Shown here: positions 12,101 to 23,539 of the stretch, piece after piece
Layout: each line of letters begins with the position of its first letter
Numbering within the stretch: the stretch's first letter is position 1
Source: Adiantum capillus-veneris
Taxonomy: Eukaryota; Streptophyta; Polypodiopsida; Polypodiales; Pteridaceae
DNA: 64,000 bases
Reading direction: 5' to 3'
Assembly: GCA_014529385.2 (NCBI GenBank)
Contig: CM043942.1
Location: 60,932,684 to 60,996,683 of the forward strand
The notes under the pieces: generated by a model
Seen by the model: only the letters and a program-made list of their open reading frames with translations
The model's database searches: none
Told to the model about the DNA's origin: nothing
Made by a program: the position numbers and the translations under genes

Positions 12101-12327
12101 CAAGAGTTGAGGCTCGAGAACGACAACAACGTCTTAGACGCCAACGAGAGGCTAATCTGGGAATCACGCAAGCATTTTTCGAGGACACAGATGACGACTC
12201 ATTAGAATCTAAGCCACCCCTACGATACCCAATTGAGCTAAATAGCACCAATGGGAAAGTACTATACAATGCCTTATTAGATACGGGAGCTAAACACAAT
12301 TTGTTATCCTATAGAGTTTGGTGTTAA
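9144..12327 (+). pseudogene. pol: pol of element 1: reverse transcriptase, RNase H, integrase
   Basis: No true start is expected, since this is polyprotein continuing from protease; the open frame is clear from 9196 (residue 1 here). RT spans residues 95-300 with PKKNGKLRVCVDL, AFGLTNAPATFQ and FLDDLCVYSS (D245, D246), but the first catalytic Asp is Tyr181 in SFLYGYSGYNQI, so polymerase should be inactive. RNase H spans 380-500 (D388, E430, D455, D498). Integrase has an HHCC zinc finger (H595, H602, C633, C636) and a core with D665, D727, E763, an exact D,D35E spacing. It then has a GPY-type C-terminal motif (YAGKGPYRV) and a basic coiled segment at 944-985. No chromodomain is seen. The TAA at 12325-12327 is premature: the frame continues through 13320. 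Confidence 0.92.
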
Positions 12328-13320
12328 TTAGGGAAACCGACCCTATCCCCGAGTACGATGCAAGTCAAGGGCATTAATAAAAAGAAAATTGCTATTCTTG
12401 GAGTCCTTCAGACCCCTATTGTCTATGACAATGGAAGCATAGTGCAGAGGTTTCTAGTCATGCCCGCGGGAGCTATGGAAGGCAACGTAAACCTGGGACG
12501 CACGTGGATGTTGGCAACCAAATGCACTATTGATTGGGATACTGGTAGTGTCACGACGCGACCACCGACTCTTACCCCTATCATTCAAGCAAGGTCACCT
12601 ACGTTGCAAACTCTAGCAAAGTTGAAGGATAGCCAACATTCACAAGCCAAGGTGGTTAACTCGTCTTTGCCAGCTACCCATGAACCTAGCACTTCAACAC
12701 TTGTAGTTGCAGCAAGTGGTAATATTTCAAGTACTCATCCACGACCTAAGAGTACATATCAATGGGTCCCCAAGGCCTTACTTCCAACTACCTCAACCCT
12801 CCCATCCATTCCAAGAAAAAATTTCCGGGGAAAACCAAGAGCGCGCCCTAGGAGAGTCAAGACCAAATCACGATGGATTCCAAAACAACTATTAGAAGCC
12901 CAAGGCTACTATGATGGAAATGAGAAAATTTGGGTACCTAAACGTAAAATATGTCCTTCCCTATCGACAACAAACCCATATGAGTCAAACAGTGTAACGC
13001 TAAAGCCAATGGCAGACCGTGGGAAGGGAAAGATCACAGAATGCTACACACCTAGTCCAGAGCTAGTTTGGCCTCCAAGGGAAAACCAATTTATTCCACC
13101 TAGCTCAGGAAGGGGGGAGTTCCATGAAGCTTCTAGCTCCTCATGTAATACATCCATAGAGGTAAAAGCTTCTACACAGCCTCCATCTATAGTAGTGGAC
13201 CTCCATGAAGCTACAAAAGAATCCACACCTCCCACTGTTCATCGCCTGATGAACCACTTCAAGTTCGATCCTGGGAGAGTACCTTACCACCCTTGCAACT
13301 TGACGAGGCACCTAGGGTAA
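12235..13320 (+). pseudogene. Post-integrase second retropepsin-like domain plus W-[VI]-P-K tail
   Basis: The frame is the same as pol, interrupted only by TAA 12325-12327. Before the stop is ALLDTGAKHNLLS, a canonical D-T-G-A protease loop (Asp at pol residue 1029). After it come a hydrophobic segment, IVQRFLVMPAGAMEGNVNLG and RTWM, laid out as in the distal half of a retropepsin. The rest is Pro/Ser/Thr-rich and basic with QWVPKAL (Trp codon 12763), RWIPKQL (12874) and IWVPKRK (12931). Integrase normally ends gypsy pol, so a second protease-like fold and a WxPK tail after it are unusual. Element 2 has the same WxPK repeats. The function is unknown to me; proteolysis or RNA/protein binding are possibilities. 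Confidence 0.7.
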
Positions 13321-13413
13321 TAGAAAACTTCTGGCAAAAATCCTCACCTATTACCAACTGGAACAATTGGTTTCAAAGGGTGACGACATCATTTCAAACG
13401 GTATGATCTACCC

Positions 13414-13651
13414 AAGGAAGGGGGGAGTGTTTGTGGACATCCATCATTCACTTGCTTCCCTCTCAACCTTTCTCCCTGACCTCTTAATCTCCGATCTTAG
13501 GGAATGTATATATAAAGCCTTATACTCACAAAAACAAGATAAAAAAGTAAAAGAGCAAGAGCCATAACAAAATCATAAAAACAAATTATGCACAAGAACA
13601 CGACCCTTGTAATATTTGCACTCTAACCATCATATATTTGCGTGTACAGAT
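13414..13651 (+). promoter_or_regulatory. Internal PPT-like tract followed by LTR-like TATA promoter
   Basis: A purine tract AAGGAAGGGGGGAG (13414-13427) is directly followed by TG (TGTTTGTGGACATCC), like a PPT/LTR border. About 80 bp on is TATATAAA (13508-13515), then an A-rich stretch leading to the ATG at 13652. The genuine PPT at 15432 has the same core AGGAAGGGGGG. I read this as a remnant or captured LTR start, or an internal promoter. No second LTR copy is seen in the window. Confidence 0.42.
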
Positions 13652-14074
13652 ATGGCTAGTACGCTAGAGTCATCCACTCCTGCCTTGGGTGAGAGGTACC
13701 CTCGTTACTTTTCACAAATATTTCACATGGTCTTTCCAGTGCTTGCATGTGAATGGGATTTGATAGGTACGCTAGCATGTGAGAGGAATTTTGAGGAGTT
13801 AGAATGGCTGATACGTCTCTTGACCACGTCTGATCCATACTTAGTAGAGAGCGTTTCTCCCATTGCACAAGCCTACCCTTTTGACCAAGATGACTATAGG
13901 CGTCTAGTGACCTTCTTAGTAAACATGGGCACCTATGATGAAGAAGAAAATTTACATGACTACACGGATGGCACATATGGTCTCATGGATAATGACTTTG
14001 TTTATCTCGACGACGAGGATAGGGGTTTAGCCTTAGGGTTTCCCCCCAACCTCTACAATAACCTATTCCCTTGA
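13652..14074 (+). CDS. Small acidic accessory ORF of element 1, unknown function
   Basis: ATG at 13652 gives 140 residues (MASTLESSTPALGERYPRYF...) ending at TGA 14072-14074 with no internal stop, unlike the eight-stop gag-pol. It is rich in Asp/Glu towards the C-terminus (DEEENLHDYTDG, YLDDEDRG) and has aromatic and Leu-rich stretches (LEWLIRLLTTSDPYLVESV). I see no signal peptide, membrane segment, zinc finger or known catalytic motif. It lies between the internal PPT/TATA block and the true 3' PPT, where extra sense ORFs sit in some plant gypsy lineages. It may be expressed from the TATA at 13508 or a spliced transcript; both are inferences. I do not recognise the family. Confidence 0.5.
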   Translation: MASTLESSTPALGERYPRYFSQIFHMVFPVLACEWDLIGTLACERNFEELEWLIRLLTTSDPYLVESVSPIAQAYPFDQDDYRRLVTFLVNMGTYDEEENLHDYTDGTYGLMDNDFVYLDDEDRGLALGFPPNLYNNLFP

Positions 14075-15431
14075 CTCTCTAGGGGAGTGCAAATAATTAG
14101 GTTAGGGTTCCTTATGTTTTTTGTTGTGTTCAATAAGTGTTGGTACCTTTTTCCACTAATGTGCCTCCTGGAGGTATTCCTTTTGTTTCCTAGTGTGTAC
14201 AGAAAGTGTTGCTATTGATAGGATTTGGACCTTCATGGAATCTTTATCTCGACTCACTCTTCAAATCAAGCGCGACTATCGACACAAATAGGTGTTTCTT
14301 GTCCATTAGCATTGCCCCTTATCTTTTTTGCATCTATGATTGTCTGCTTTGATTGTGATTGGTAGCCTAATATTCACCGCATTTGCTTAGTATCAAACAT
14401 TTAATTCAACGTAATTTTTTGTCATAATCACTTGTCTAAGTTTTAAAATTAAGCAGTCCGACTAAGCTAGTTTGACCAAGTTAGGTGTTAGAAATCTTCT
14501 CTTAATACCATGGGGAATGCCTTCCTAATAATCAATGGTTACTTATGTTCTTAATCCGATTTAGGCAGCATTGTGTGAAATGTACTAGGGCTTTCTACTG
14601 GGTTTGACCCTATTGACCTTTCGCTTAAGTATTATAAAGGGAGTTTACTAGTGTGATGAGCCTGGGGAGGTGTATCAGTGTTATATGACCCCCCAAAGTT
14701 ACAAAATTAAAATGCTGAAAATGAACAAACAAAAAATCAAAGTGCCACACTGTAAAATCTTAAGCTGGAAGAGAAATCTCAGCTTGATTTGGTACATCAC
14801 TCACATGTATTGCCTATGGTACTAGAGCCCTAGAGGTTCCCAGTGTGGGCGCTTTTCCTTGAAAAGCAAAAAACCCAAGGCATACAAAATAAGCACACAC
14901 ATCAAATTGAATCATTGTGAAAAGACTTTGGGGGGTCAAAGAAAAAGTAATCAGTCAGGCGATGATTTCATGAGAAATTCCTTTTATGGTAGCTTAACTA
15001 TAAGGTCTTCTAGATATAGCCTCTAGTCAGCCCTCGAACATGAATACTTGGCTCTCTCGATTAAATAACTTAATTGACCACAGAAAATTAAGAGGCTTAC
15101 CCATGGTATTAATATTCGATCTCTAGTGCCTTTCGACCGTCAAATTAGCGACCCCAAACTTGTTTAATTTTTTACCTTTACATATGTTTATTCATTTGAT
15201 TACATTGCAATTTAATGTTCATTGCTGACAAATTGTTTGAAATTATTTTACCAATCAATTTGTCTACCTAAAACTGCATATGCTTTTTACTCACTTATGA
15301 GAATGCAATTACTGTGCCAATGTTGTTTGATTTTGCAGTGACTGAGGAAGGCTAAGGACATTCATCTCAAATGCTCTTCCACCTAGACGAACGAGCTTCA
15401 ACTCAATAGCTTCCGAGGACGGAATCTACAT
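14075..15431 (+). other. 3' noncoding region of element 1
   Basis: About 1.36 kb of AT-rich DNA between the acidic ORF and the PPT, without a convincing coding frame on either strand. It ends with a purine-rich run into the PPT. I see no internal repeat of note. Confidence 0.6.
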
Positions 15432-15443
15432 GAGGAAGGGGGG
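15432..15443 (+). other. Polypurine tract of element 1
   Basis: GAGGAAGGGGGG lies two bases before the 3' LTR. It is the primer site for plus-strand DNA synthesis. Confidence 0.9.
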
Positions 15444-15445
15444 CA

Positions 15446-16030
15446 TGTTAACCCTCACGGCTCACGGACAGCCCATCACCTACGACGGACGTGTATTATG
15501 TATTTGGTAGAGTCAGGTACCGGGCTTGTCAGACCAATAGGAAAAGGGTAAGAGTGATCGCCGATGAGAGGCGCACTCTAACTGGGACATTCAAGGGATT
15601 AGTTGGCTAAGAATGGGCGCCCAAGTGTGAATGGGGTGAGCTCATATAAAAGCCAACTAAACCTAAAATTCAGGCATTCTCTCATTTGTGCAATAGAAGA
15701 GTGCTCTTGCTCCATCTCCATCTCCATCTTCTTCTTCTTCACCTCCTCGTGTGTGTGTGTATGTGTGTGTGAGAGAGAGGGAGAATGTGTGTGCGATCGA
15801 GCATTACGAAGGCACGACGGCGGCGAAGCGGTTAAGCGCGGCACGACTGCAGCTTCTTCTTCATCGCGACGAGGAATCCTCCACGGCAGGAGCATAGAGC
15901 GGTGAGTGACACACCATTGCCCTCTTTTGAGCTTCCTAGATTACTCTTGTTGTGTGCTTGGAGCCATTTGTGGCTCGCACACGATGTATCGGCAAGTCCC
16001 TTGCTTCGACAGTGCGGCAAGGAGCGCACA
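15446..16030 (+). repeat. 3' LTR of element 1
   Basis: 585 bp, TG...CA, equal in length to the 5' LTR, with about 11 substitutions and no indel. TATAAAA at 15645-15651. Confidence 0.95.
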
Positions 16031-16035
16031 CATCC
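16031..16035. repeat. Target-site duplication of element 1, right (CATCC)
   Basis: Same five bases as 2139-2143; P0 sequence resumes here. Confidence 0.93.
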
Positions 16036-17315
16036 TCATCAATCCAAGGTTTAAGGAGACTAGTGATGAGCTTAACATCTTTAAAGTTAGCATAAATAGT
16101 TAAGTAGATGCTAGGTTCATTAGATTTCAACTCCTTCAAGATATCAAGCATTAGTCCATGGAAGATGTTAAAGGCAATCTATGCAATTACAATTTGCTTA
16201 GCTTGGCCACCTAACCAAGAGCAAATGAGGGAGAAATGAAAATCCACAGGTTTTTTCGGGAAAAGTAAGTCCAGATGGTTAAGAATAAACCAAATGGTAT
16301 GATCGAACCACATGATGCTGAATTCAGAGGAGGTTTTAGGGTCAAGAAATCTGCAGGCACATTTTACATAAGGACAAAAGACATTCCAGATGGATTCAAT
16401 GTAAAAATCAGGGTTACTCTTGGCAAATTCCATGTTTCCTTTGGTACGGATGTACAAACCTGTATTAGAGGGGCACTTGGAGTGGTCAATGAGATTGAGA
16501 TTGAAGGGTGATTTGATGAGCTCACCTTTATCCAAAAATTGCCCTCCTTTAAGAATCTTGAGTCTGCAATCTTCCATAGTAGAGGCAAGGAGGTTGGCTA
16601 GGTTTCACTCAAAATAGGTGCTAAGAAAGCTTTGTTGGGCAGGACCCAAAGCTGATGGTCAACCCCGAGGGATGCAATTTCAATTTGTCTTACGGACAAG
16701 ACGGGAAAAACTTTGGAAATTTTAGGCACCATCTCCAGGAGTTTTGAGTCATTGACGGAGCAAACATTACTTTGAAATTCTTTAATTGCTTCAAGGAATC
16801 CACTATGCCGACAGAAGATTCCACCAGTTTGTGGAATAGATGGAGTAGCCGGTGCACAAACAAAAGAGGGATTGAGCCCACATAACTTCCTAAGAAAGTT
16901 AGACAAATCAGCACCTGAGGAGGAAAAAAAAGTAAGCTCTTGCTGATATTGTGAGGATAATAGAGGAAGCTGGGCAATGTAATGGAAAATTAAATTCACT
17001 CCTTCCATGGAGTTTTTATCCAAAGTTGCCAAAATCTTGACCCAATCATTAAAAGACATCATATGTAAGAAATATAATTTCTTGTCAGAAGTAAGAGCCG
17101 AATCATAAATTAGTAGAGAAGCATCCAAGCTGCTAATACATCTGAGAACAAGAGAAGTGGCCGCTAAGAGGGGCTCCGAGGACAATTCCAATCCTTGTGA
17201 CAGAGCAAGAGTCTGCAAAAAAAGTGAGGTGAGGTTCACTTATACTTACCATAGTAAGTAATACAATTTTTGGTCTTCCTAGATAGGAAGGGTCTAGTTC
17301 TAATTGCCAAATCAT
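16036..17315 (-). pseudogene. N-terminal Cys/Trp-rich protein of Penelope-like copy P0
   Basis: On the minus strand, a 213-codon frame (17239 to 16598) ends with VRQIEIASLGVDHQLW. A second frame (16577 to 16179) contains IWNVFCPYVKCACRF and IMWFDHTIWFILNHLDLLF. The same two landmarks recur in P1 (RQIELDAVRVENKLWDF, CWNTYRPFIKCTCK, IIWFYHLLWFVF) and P2, so this is a conserved protein upstream of the RT. I do not recognise the domain. The C-x-C pair and repeated Trp/Phe suggest a structural or nucleic-acid-binding fold, which is inference only. It joins the RT block at 1-2143 across element 1. It is more diverged than P1 and P2 are from each other. Confidence 0.55.
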
Positions 17316-19520
17316 TCTTTGGTTTACGGTCCTTAAGGTAAAGCTTAATCTATTCGAGAATCTTTACTTGATTCTCGGGGTTGTGATTAGTGCTCATGCG
17401 AGTTGTCTTTCTACAGGGTAAGCAGTCCTGAGAAGGGATCAGTGTAAACATAAATAAAGGTAGAAACAGTAATTGTAATTTTTGGGCCTCCAAACCTTCA
17501 ACCTGCAAAGTCAAAGACTATAGTAGTCGTGAGCAGGGGACCATAAAAAGAGTCTAAAAAGGACCACCTAACACCACTCAACCGGTCAAGGGATTACAGA
17601 TTGTGAGTTGAACTTAGAACTCAATTTCGAAGAAAATTTCGAAAGCCAGCATCTCGGTTTCTCTCGGAAAGAAAAACCTTATGTATAGGATGTGTGTGTA
17701 GCTATTAAATCTTAGATAATAAGACATAATTGAATTTTTACATTAAAAAGACAGCTGGCAATGAAACAAGGAATAGATATGTACAAAAACAACTCAGTAT
17801 TAGAATCAGTTAAGTACAATGTTTGTAGGAAAGAGATACCCTTTTAGTATGTAGAAAGTAAATATACTTCCAGTGATCAGTGAGTGTTCCATCCAGAGTA
17901 GCATAGCTTGCCAAAGGAAAAAAATCTTTCCAAGATAAGATAGAGTTCTTGCCTGCATCTATCCTAACAAGACAACAATTCAGTTAGCCTTGGATGTGTT
18001 TTACAGGTATTAATGGACCATACCAGTTGTTATCCATGTCCATCTTATAAACTTTTTTTATTTTAACAAGCTTAGTGATGTATGTGTAAAAAGATGTTCT
18101 TCTTTTTGCTTTTTCATAAACCTAAGTTACTAGCAAAAAACATTATTCTGATTAGAAGGCCACCACCCATTCTAATCGAAGTGTCATAGTCCCCTATCCA
18201 AATATCCTTGAAACTCAACCGAAGCTAACAAAAACCTCTATTTATAGTTCAAAAAAATATTAAGCTAGTTTATCTTTGTTTAGGTCAAATAAAGTTTAAT
18301 GCTCATCATGGTAAATGGAGTCTAAAACATCCTTTAGTATGTATATCTATAATCAGATAAATCTCTCAGCACATTAAGTGGCACGGAGCCCTTGAAGTAA
18401 CCAAATAACTGAAGAGAAGTTCAATACACATATGCAGCCGGCAGGCCAAGCCTCCCAAAATAAAAACATAAGCTAGAACAAAGCTAGTATCAACTCTTAC
18501 ACAAGAAGATACTCGACATCATATCATCCCCATGCCAATCCAAGGGGTACATTCTATGTAGTCAAATGTAGTCAAAAAAACCGTTCCATAGTGTATACTT
18601 ACCTTTAATTGGTATAGGTTCTTTGGTAAGAAAATGGGGTTTGTTACAAAGCATCGGGTGCAACCAGTCTTGGATTTCTTTTTTACAGAATTTTATAACA
18701 ACCCATTGAATGCGACAGAAGTAATAGACAACCTAGTTAATGAGTTTGGTACAACAAACGTACGTAATCGTGCCAACCATCTCCGCACACAGTGCGCATG
18801 AAGTCAAATCAGTACTCCTTATAACCCAACCGATGGGTTTTACCAAGTTTGCAGTATTACCAAATTAACAGTGAACGATGAATCCAAGCTTATCAATCCA
18901 ATTTCAAACCATACCTTTATGCAATTACCTCATTAAAGCCAGAGAAGCAGTATAGCATTGGTTAGCACGTAGGGAAAACACCTTGTTACAGCAAGTAAAT
19001 ACTAGGCTTAAGCCAGCCAAGCAAACCCAGAATTTTTCTTTTCCAATGGACGCAAGTGCCAAATTATACCGACCAACCTTAACAACTTTTTCCATGCTGA
19101 GTAACATAATAAACCTATCATTCATGAGTAATACATTTACCCACTGCGCTCAGTGTGAAAAATGACACTTACCGACAGCTGTAAAACACAACAAGAACAC
19201 AAGCAGTATGCGCTTGAGGTAAAACAACTGCCAGTCCTCTGAGCGGGATTAATGAGTGAGCTGGGCCGCCTTCTCGTGTGAGTGTGTGGTAGCACCAAAC
19301 GGCACGGAGATACCCATAAGTGGGGAGACCCATAGCCAGGGAGGAGAGGCCGCCTTCACGGTGTAATAAAGAAGGAGAACTAAATCACGCTCAGCACTCC
19401 AAGGGGATCTATATCTTAGTAGAATAATCAAGGGCTAGGCCCCATGGTCTTTACAAGGTAATGGCATATTTTGAGTAGTATTCCTAAAGTGACCCATCAC
19501 ATTCAAGGCTCGATCAAAGT
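17316..19520. other. AT-rich interval, nothing recognised
   Basis: 2.2 kb with only short chance frames and many stops on both strands. No LTR, TIR, RNA gene or repeat of note. Confidence 0.5.
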
Positions 19521-19530
19521 AGTGGGGGTT

Positions 19531-19618
19531 GGGGGGGGGGGGGGGGGAGTGGGAGGGCTTGTTTTTTATAACAACAAGAATACCTATACTACCACACTGT
19601 GTGTGTGTGTGTGTGTGT

Positions 19619-19703
<85 letters not shown>
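19531..19703. repeat. G-run, (GT)n and (GA)n microsatellites
   Basis: A poly-G tract at about 19531-19547, (GT)n at 19599-19620 and (GA)n at 19622-19703. They lie at the trailer end of P1; the matching junctions of P2 and P3 also carry GT and GA tracts of different length. Confidence 0.97.
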
Positions 19704-19706
<3 letters not shown>

Positions 19707-20305
19707 CTGCTTTGTGCACAATTGCTAAGTAGGGAAAGACCCGAGCAGCAGCTCTCTCAAGTGTTTGTGTGTGTATGAGAAGAACCGGATTTGTGTGCAC
19801 TTGCGAAGTAGGGTACTCTTGTGGTGTTTATATTGCAGCCTGCCATTGTTTTTTATACATGCAGCCCACCGCGGTGCCTTTATGTTTACCATGTGTACAA
19901 GAGACTATGCCAATTGTTCGATCTATATTAAGCCTGCCCAAATCGGTGCAGTTAACAATTTTCAAAGATTTCTTTTGTCCATACTCATGTTAAGTATTTT
20001 ACTTAAGTGAGGTTAAATTAAATGCAAGAGATAGAGAAAGAGAGCAAGATAGACAGATAATCAAGAGGGAGGTAGCCTTACCATAAAAGACTGCTTTTCA
20101 GATATTAGAATTGTTTTACCAATTTCTTGAAACCGACCCCCTAGATAGAGAGATAGAGCTAGATAAAAAGCGAGAGCGAGAACAAATTTTTTTAAAAAAT
20201 CTTGTCACTTCACACATTGTTTTGTATAAAGAGAGAGAGTTGGGGCAAGAGAGAAATAGAGGGGTTAAAAAGAAGGTGCTGCTCTTAATGCTAACATATG
20301 GGATT

Positions 20306-20306
<1 letters not shown>

Positions 20307-20387
<81 letters not shown>
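20307..20387. repeat. (GA)n microsatellite in P1 trailer
   Basis: About 40 GA units, directly followed by a C-rich block (GGCCCACCCCCAACCC...) that is the same in P2. The P2 counterpart is 30281-30366 and the P3 counterpart 48244-48324. Confidence 0.97.
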
Positions 20388-21672
20388 CCCACCCCCAACC
20401 CTGGGAGTATGCCAACTTGGTGGGGGATAGCCCACCATGTGGACATATCCCCCTCCAATGATTAATATTTGAGTTGTCTTAAATTATAAATTTCTAACTC
20501 TCCATTCTCAAGTGATCTGTTTACTTGAGAATGTATCAATCTTTCCTTTGCTTTTCAGACTCTGGTGTTTTTGCAGAATATAATTTATCCAATAGTAAAC
20601 AATATCCATGACTATGCGAACCATCCAACCCATGATTGGTACTGTAACACATTAGGTGACAAGTTGTCTTGGATTGTTTATTATTTAGGAAAAAAACTTT
20701 GTACATATGTCATGGTACCCGTTCCATTTTCCAAAGAAAACGAAGGGGTATATACCAAATTTTTATTTAACTAAAAAGACATTACATCATCTTAATGAAT
20801 TACAGATGAGATAAAAAGACGCCATCATGTTGTGTGCTGAAATTGTATGTCTGTCTGCCATTCTTTCTTTTCATTGTGTGTCCTCACTTTGTTGATTACT
20901 CTCCTGCATTCAAACCAGTTGTTTCAGAGATATTTGTCGCAATACTCCCAGAATTATGCGCATCGTGTTCTATTTCTTGTTCGTTTAGTATATTTGTCAA
21001 AGATCTGACCTTGAATCTAATACCAGGGAAGCTACCTTTTAATAGAAAGTGTATGATTAATGTTTTGATGCGGGTTTTTGGAATCCTTTAAAAGTAAAAA
21101 TATAGCTCAGCCGTTGTAAATCATTAAATGTTGTAACTACGCATGAGACATTATAAATGATGGGTAAGACCCCTGACACACACACACTTTGTATGCTAAT
21201 TGTGTAGGGCGATTGCTGTTTGCTTGTATGAAGGTACTTGGTGTCCTGGTAATGCGTCTTTTTCCCATGCTGTTATCGTAGTATATTCCTCGATGAAAGG
21301 TCTTTGTAGAATTATATTTGCGTTCAAATATGTAGAACCAAACCTGGTATGAGTTGGTTTAACTAGAAATGATATCCAATGGATATATAGTAAAGGGGTC
21401 CTCAGGGGACAAAGGTTTGTTGTGATTCATGCATTGCGTAATATATTTGTTATTAACGAACAGTAGATCATCCATATACCGAGTAGAATGTAAAAAAGCT
21501 AAAAGCATGTCAAATTTTTTGAGTCTGGATATTTTCTAACATACTCTAGCTTAAACCAAGCAAGGTATAGATTGCACCATAAAGGAGAACATGAGTATCC
21601 CATTGGGATTCCTTTAGTTTGTCGGTATATATCCGACCCTAACCTTGAGAAGCAATTGTCTAACACAAAGAA
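20388..21672 (-). pseudogene. RT palm/thumb half of P1 (motifs B and C)
   Basis: The minus strand shows motif B (GIPMGYSCSPLWCNLYLA, about 21580-21640) and an intact motif C RYMDDLLFVNN (catalytic Asp codons 21467-21472), separated by a frameshift. Thumb-like sequence follows and is full of stops. I looked for a GIY-YIG endonuclease after the thumb and saw none. P2 carries the same region at 30367-31716 but with the second motif C Asp changed to Tyr. The upstream half of this RT lies beyond the insertion, at 24801-25990. Confidence 0.66.
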
Positions 21673-22100
21673 CACTCGGTCATCAAAAATTACAATAGGG
21701 CATGAGGTGTAGTCTTGATTGCCACAAAAAAACCCAAAAATAGACCAAAAATTTTAAAAAATGAGCATTTAAGCTCGCAATTTTTTTTCAAAAAAAAATT
21801 ATGGCTAAAAAATCTTAAAATTTCTACATCATGCTTCATTTAAAAATGAATGATATTGAAAAGAATGGAGATTCGACAAATTTTACAATCACATGTTTAA
21901 CTCAAAAATATTACATTCCCATAATCACATCAATTTTTGACCAATTAATAAAACATAAACTTTGTGATGAAAACTGCAAATAAAACACATGCTTATAATT
22001 TACAAACCCCAAATTTTGCATCTAATATTTCAAAAAGTTAAGTAACAAGATTATCTCTACTTTTGGAACAAAGCTTCATGAAGAAAACTAAAAACTAAAA

Positions 22101-22617
22101 TTATGAAGCAAGTTTGAAAGCATATTTCTTCTCTTTGTCATTCACAATTTGTTTTTCTTTTGTTTCTAGAAGACTATATAAGATATTGTACAAGGTATTT
22201 TCTCTGACATCAACAAGATAACCTACCACTTTGAAAACGCTTTCCTCATTGTTGAGGCCTTTATCATCAACGACATAAAGAAATAAGAGGTTCAATAATT
22301 GTTTGATTGTGCCCAAAAACACCTACTCGAATTGGCCAAGTATGACCTTCAGGCTTCTTGTGCCACGCATGCTCCCAAAGGAATTGAATATCATGAGTTG
22401 ATGCTTTTTTTTGTTTATGAGAGGTAGCAAGCATACCTCTAGGGGGAACAATGGCTCTCTGTAAAGGCACCATCGGTAAAGTCTCGTCAATACCTTGAAC
22501 TTGTTCTAGAAATTGATGAGCAGTTAACAAATGTCGTCGAGGAGCACCACTTTCAAAAGCGAAAGGAGGTAGAAGCAGTTGTCTTCTAGAATCTGCTCCA
22601 AAGATTGACACACGCAT
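22101..22617 (-). pseudogene. Unknown protein fragment inside the TIR insertion
   Basis: Two overlapping minus-strand frames (22617-22267 and 22322-22101) may be one gene broken by a frameshift or joined by splicing. The first includes FLWEHAWHKKPEGHTWPIR; the second is hydrophobic then charged (LLNLLFLYVVDDKG, SLLETKEKQIVNDKEKK). No BED finger, DDE or hAT dimerisation motif is evident. I do not recognise it; it could be a transposase relic or captured DNA. Confidence 0.25.
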
Positions 22618-23539
22618 CCTAAGTGCTTGAAAGTGAGGACTGATGGGAACAAGTTTACTACGTGAGGGAGTGAGTAAACTTGTACGACCTAAATCAGTTA
22701 GAGAAGATGAAGATTAATTAGCGAGATTAGATTTTTGACCTCTTCTTTGCTTCTCGAAAACATGAGCATCACCAGAAGGAGAAGGCTTTACAAAGAAGAA
22801 GCTGCAAGCCTGTAAACATCGACAAAAGAACCATATTCTTGCTATCAAGCATGCCAAATCCAAAATATATACTTAAAAACAACAAGAAGGATATAAAATT
22901 TGCAAAAAAATCAAACAAAGAAGATTAAAAAATCCCTCATATTTCAAGGCTTTCTTAAGTAGAAAATTAAGAATTTATGTGTATTTAAAGCAAAAGAATC
23001 AAAGGATGTCTTTAGTTATGGCACAATAGATCTTTATATGTTAACAAAATGATACCAAAAGCAAGTGTATTATGCTAGTTACATCTCCCTTGCTCTAGTG
23101 TCTTAACAACAATAGGTGCTACAATAGTACTCACACTATCTCTTTGCGGAGTGGTTAAAGCAACACTCAACGGTTCAATCTCCAAGCCATCCACATAATA
23201 TTACAAATTTCTTACAACAAGTACTTGTTTGACCAAGGAAGACCAAAGAGAGTAGTTTATAACATCCAACCCACACTCATTGAAAAGTACATCAAGAATA
23301 GAAGAATCACACTTGCTTTCTTGTTGTGTGCTTATGCATATAACAATAAATCCACACCATGTGTACAAAGATCTACACAACCAATGTATCAAACAACCAA
23401 TGGAAACTTTCTCTACACAAGATTGACAAAACATAGCTCTTTTTTTGTATCTACAATCCATCATGCATGTGTAATTCTAACCTCCACACCAATACATGTT
23501 TTTCGTAAGATACACATGAAGTTTTTTTGTATGGCTGAA

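Larger units (their letters stand above)
2144..16030 (+). mobile_element. Element 1: complete but inactivated Ty3/gypsy LTR retrotransposon
   Basis: A 13,887-bp element with 585-bp LTRs, CATCC TSD, tRNA-Asp-type PBS and a PPT touching the 3' LTR. The order is leader, gag with four zinc knuckles, protease, RT, RNase H, integrase with D,D35E and a GPY motif, second retropepsin-like domain, WxPK tail, internal PPT/promoter-like block, small acidic ORF, 3' noncoding DNA. RT before integrase places it in Ty3/gypsy. There is no chromodomain, and tRNA-Asp priming is typical of the Athila/Tat side of the family. About 11 of 585 LTR positions differ (1.9%), so insertion is fairly recent, yet the coding region carries eight in-frame stops and two frame changes. 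It sits inside the older Penelope-like copy P0. Confidence 0.95.

Noticed and set aside
12000-12180. Chromodomain at the integrase C-terminus
   Set aside because: The segment after GPY is a basic Gln/Arg/Glu coiled stretch without the aromatic cage pattern.
19471-19800. Long frames across (GA)n/(GT)n tracts (poly Arg-Glu or Ser-Leu)
   Set aside because: Artefact of dinucleotide repeats with no stop codons.
19600-20400. Hammerhead ribozyme in the Penelope-like trailers
   Set aside because: Such ribozymes occur in Penelope pseudo-LTRs, but I found no CTGATGA...GAAA core on either strand in the P1, P2 or P3 trailers.
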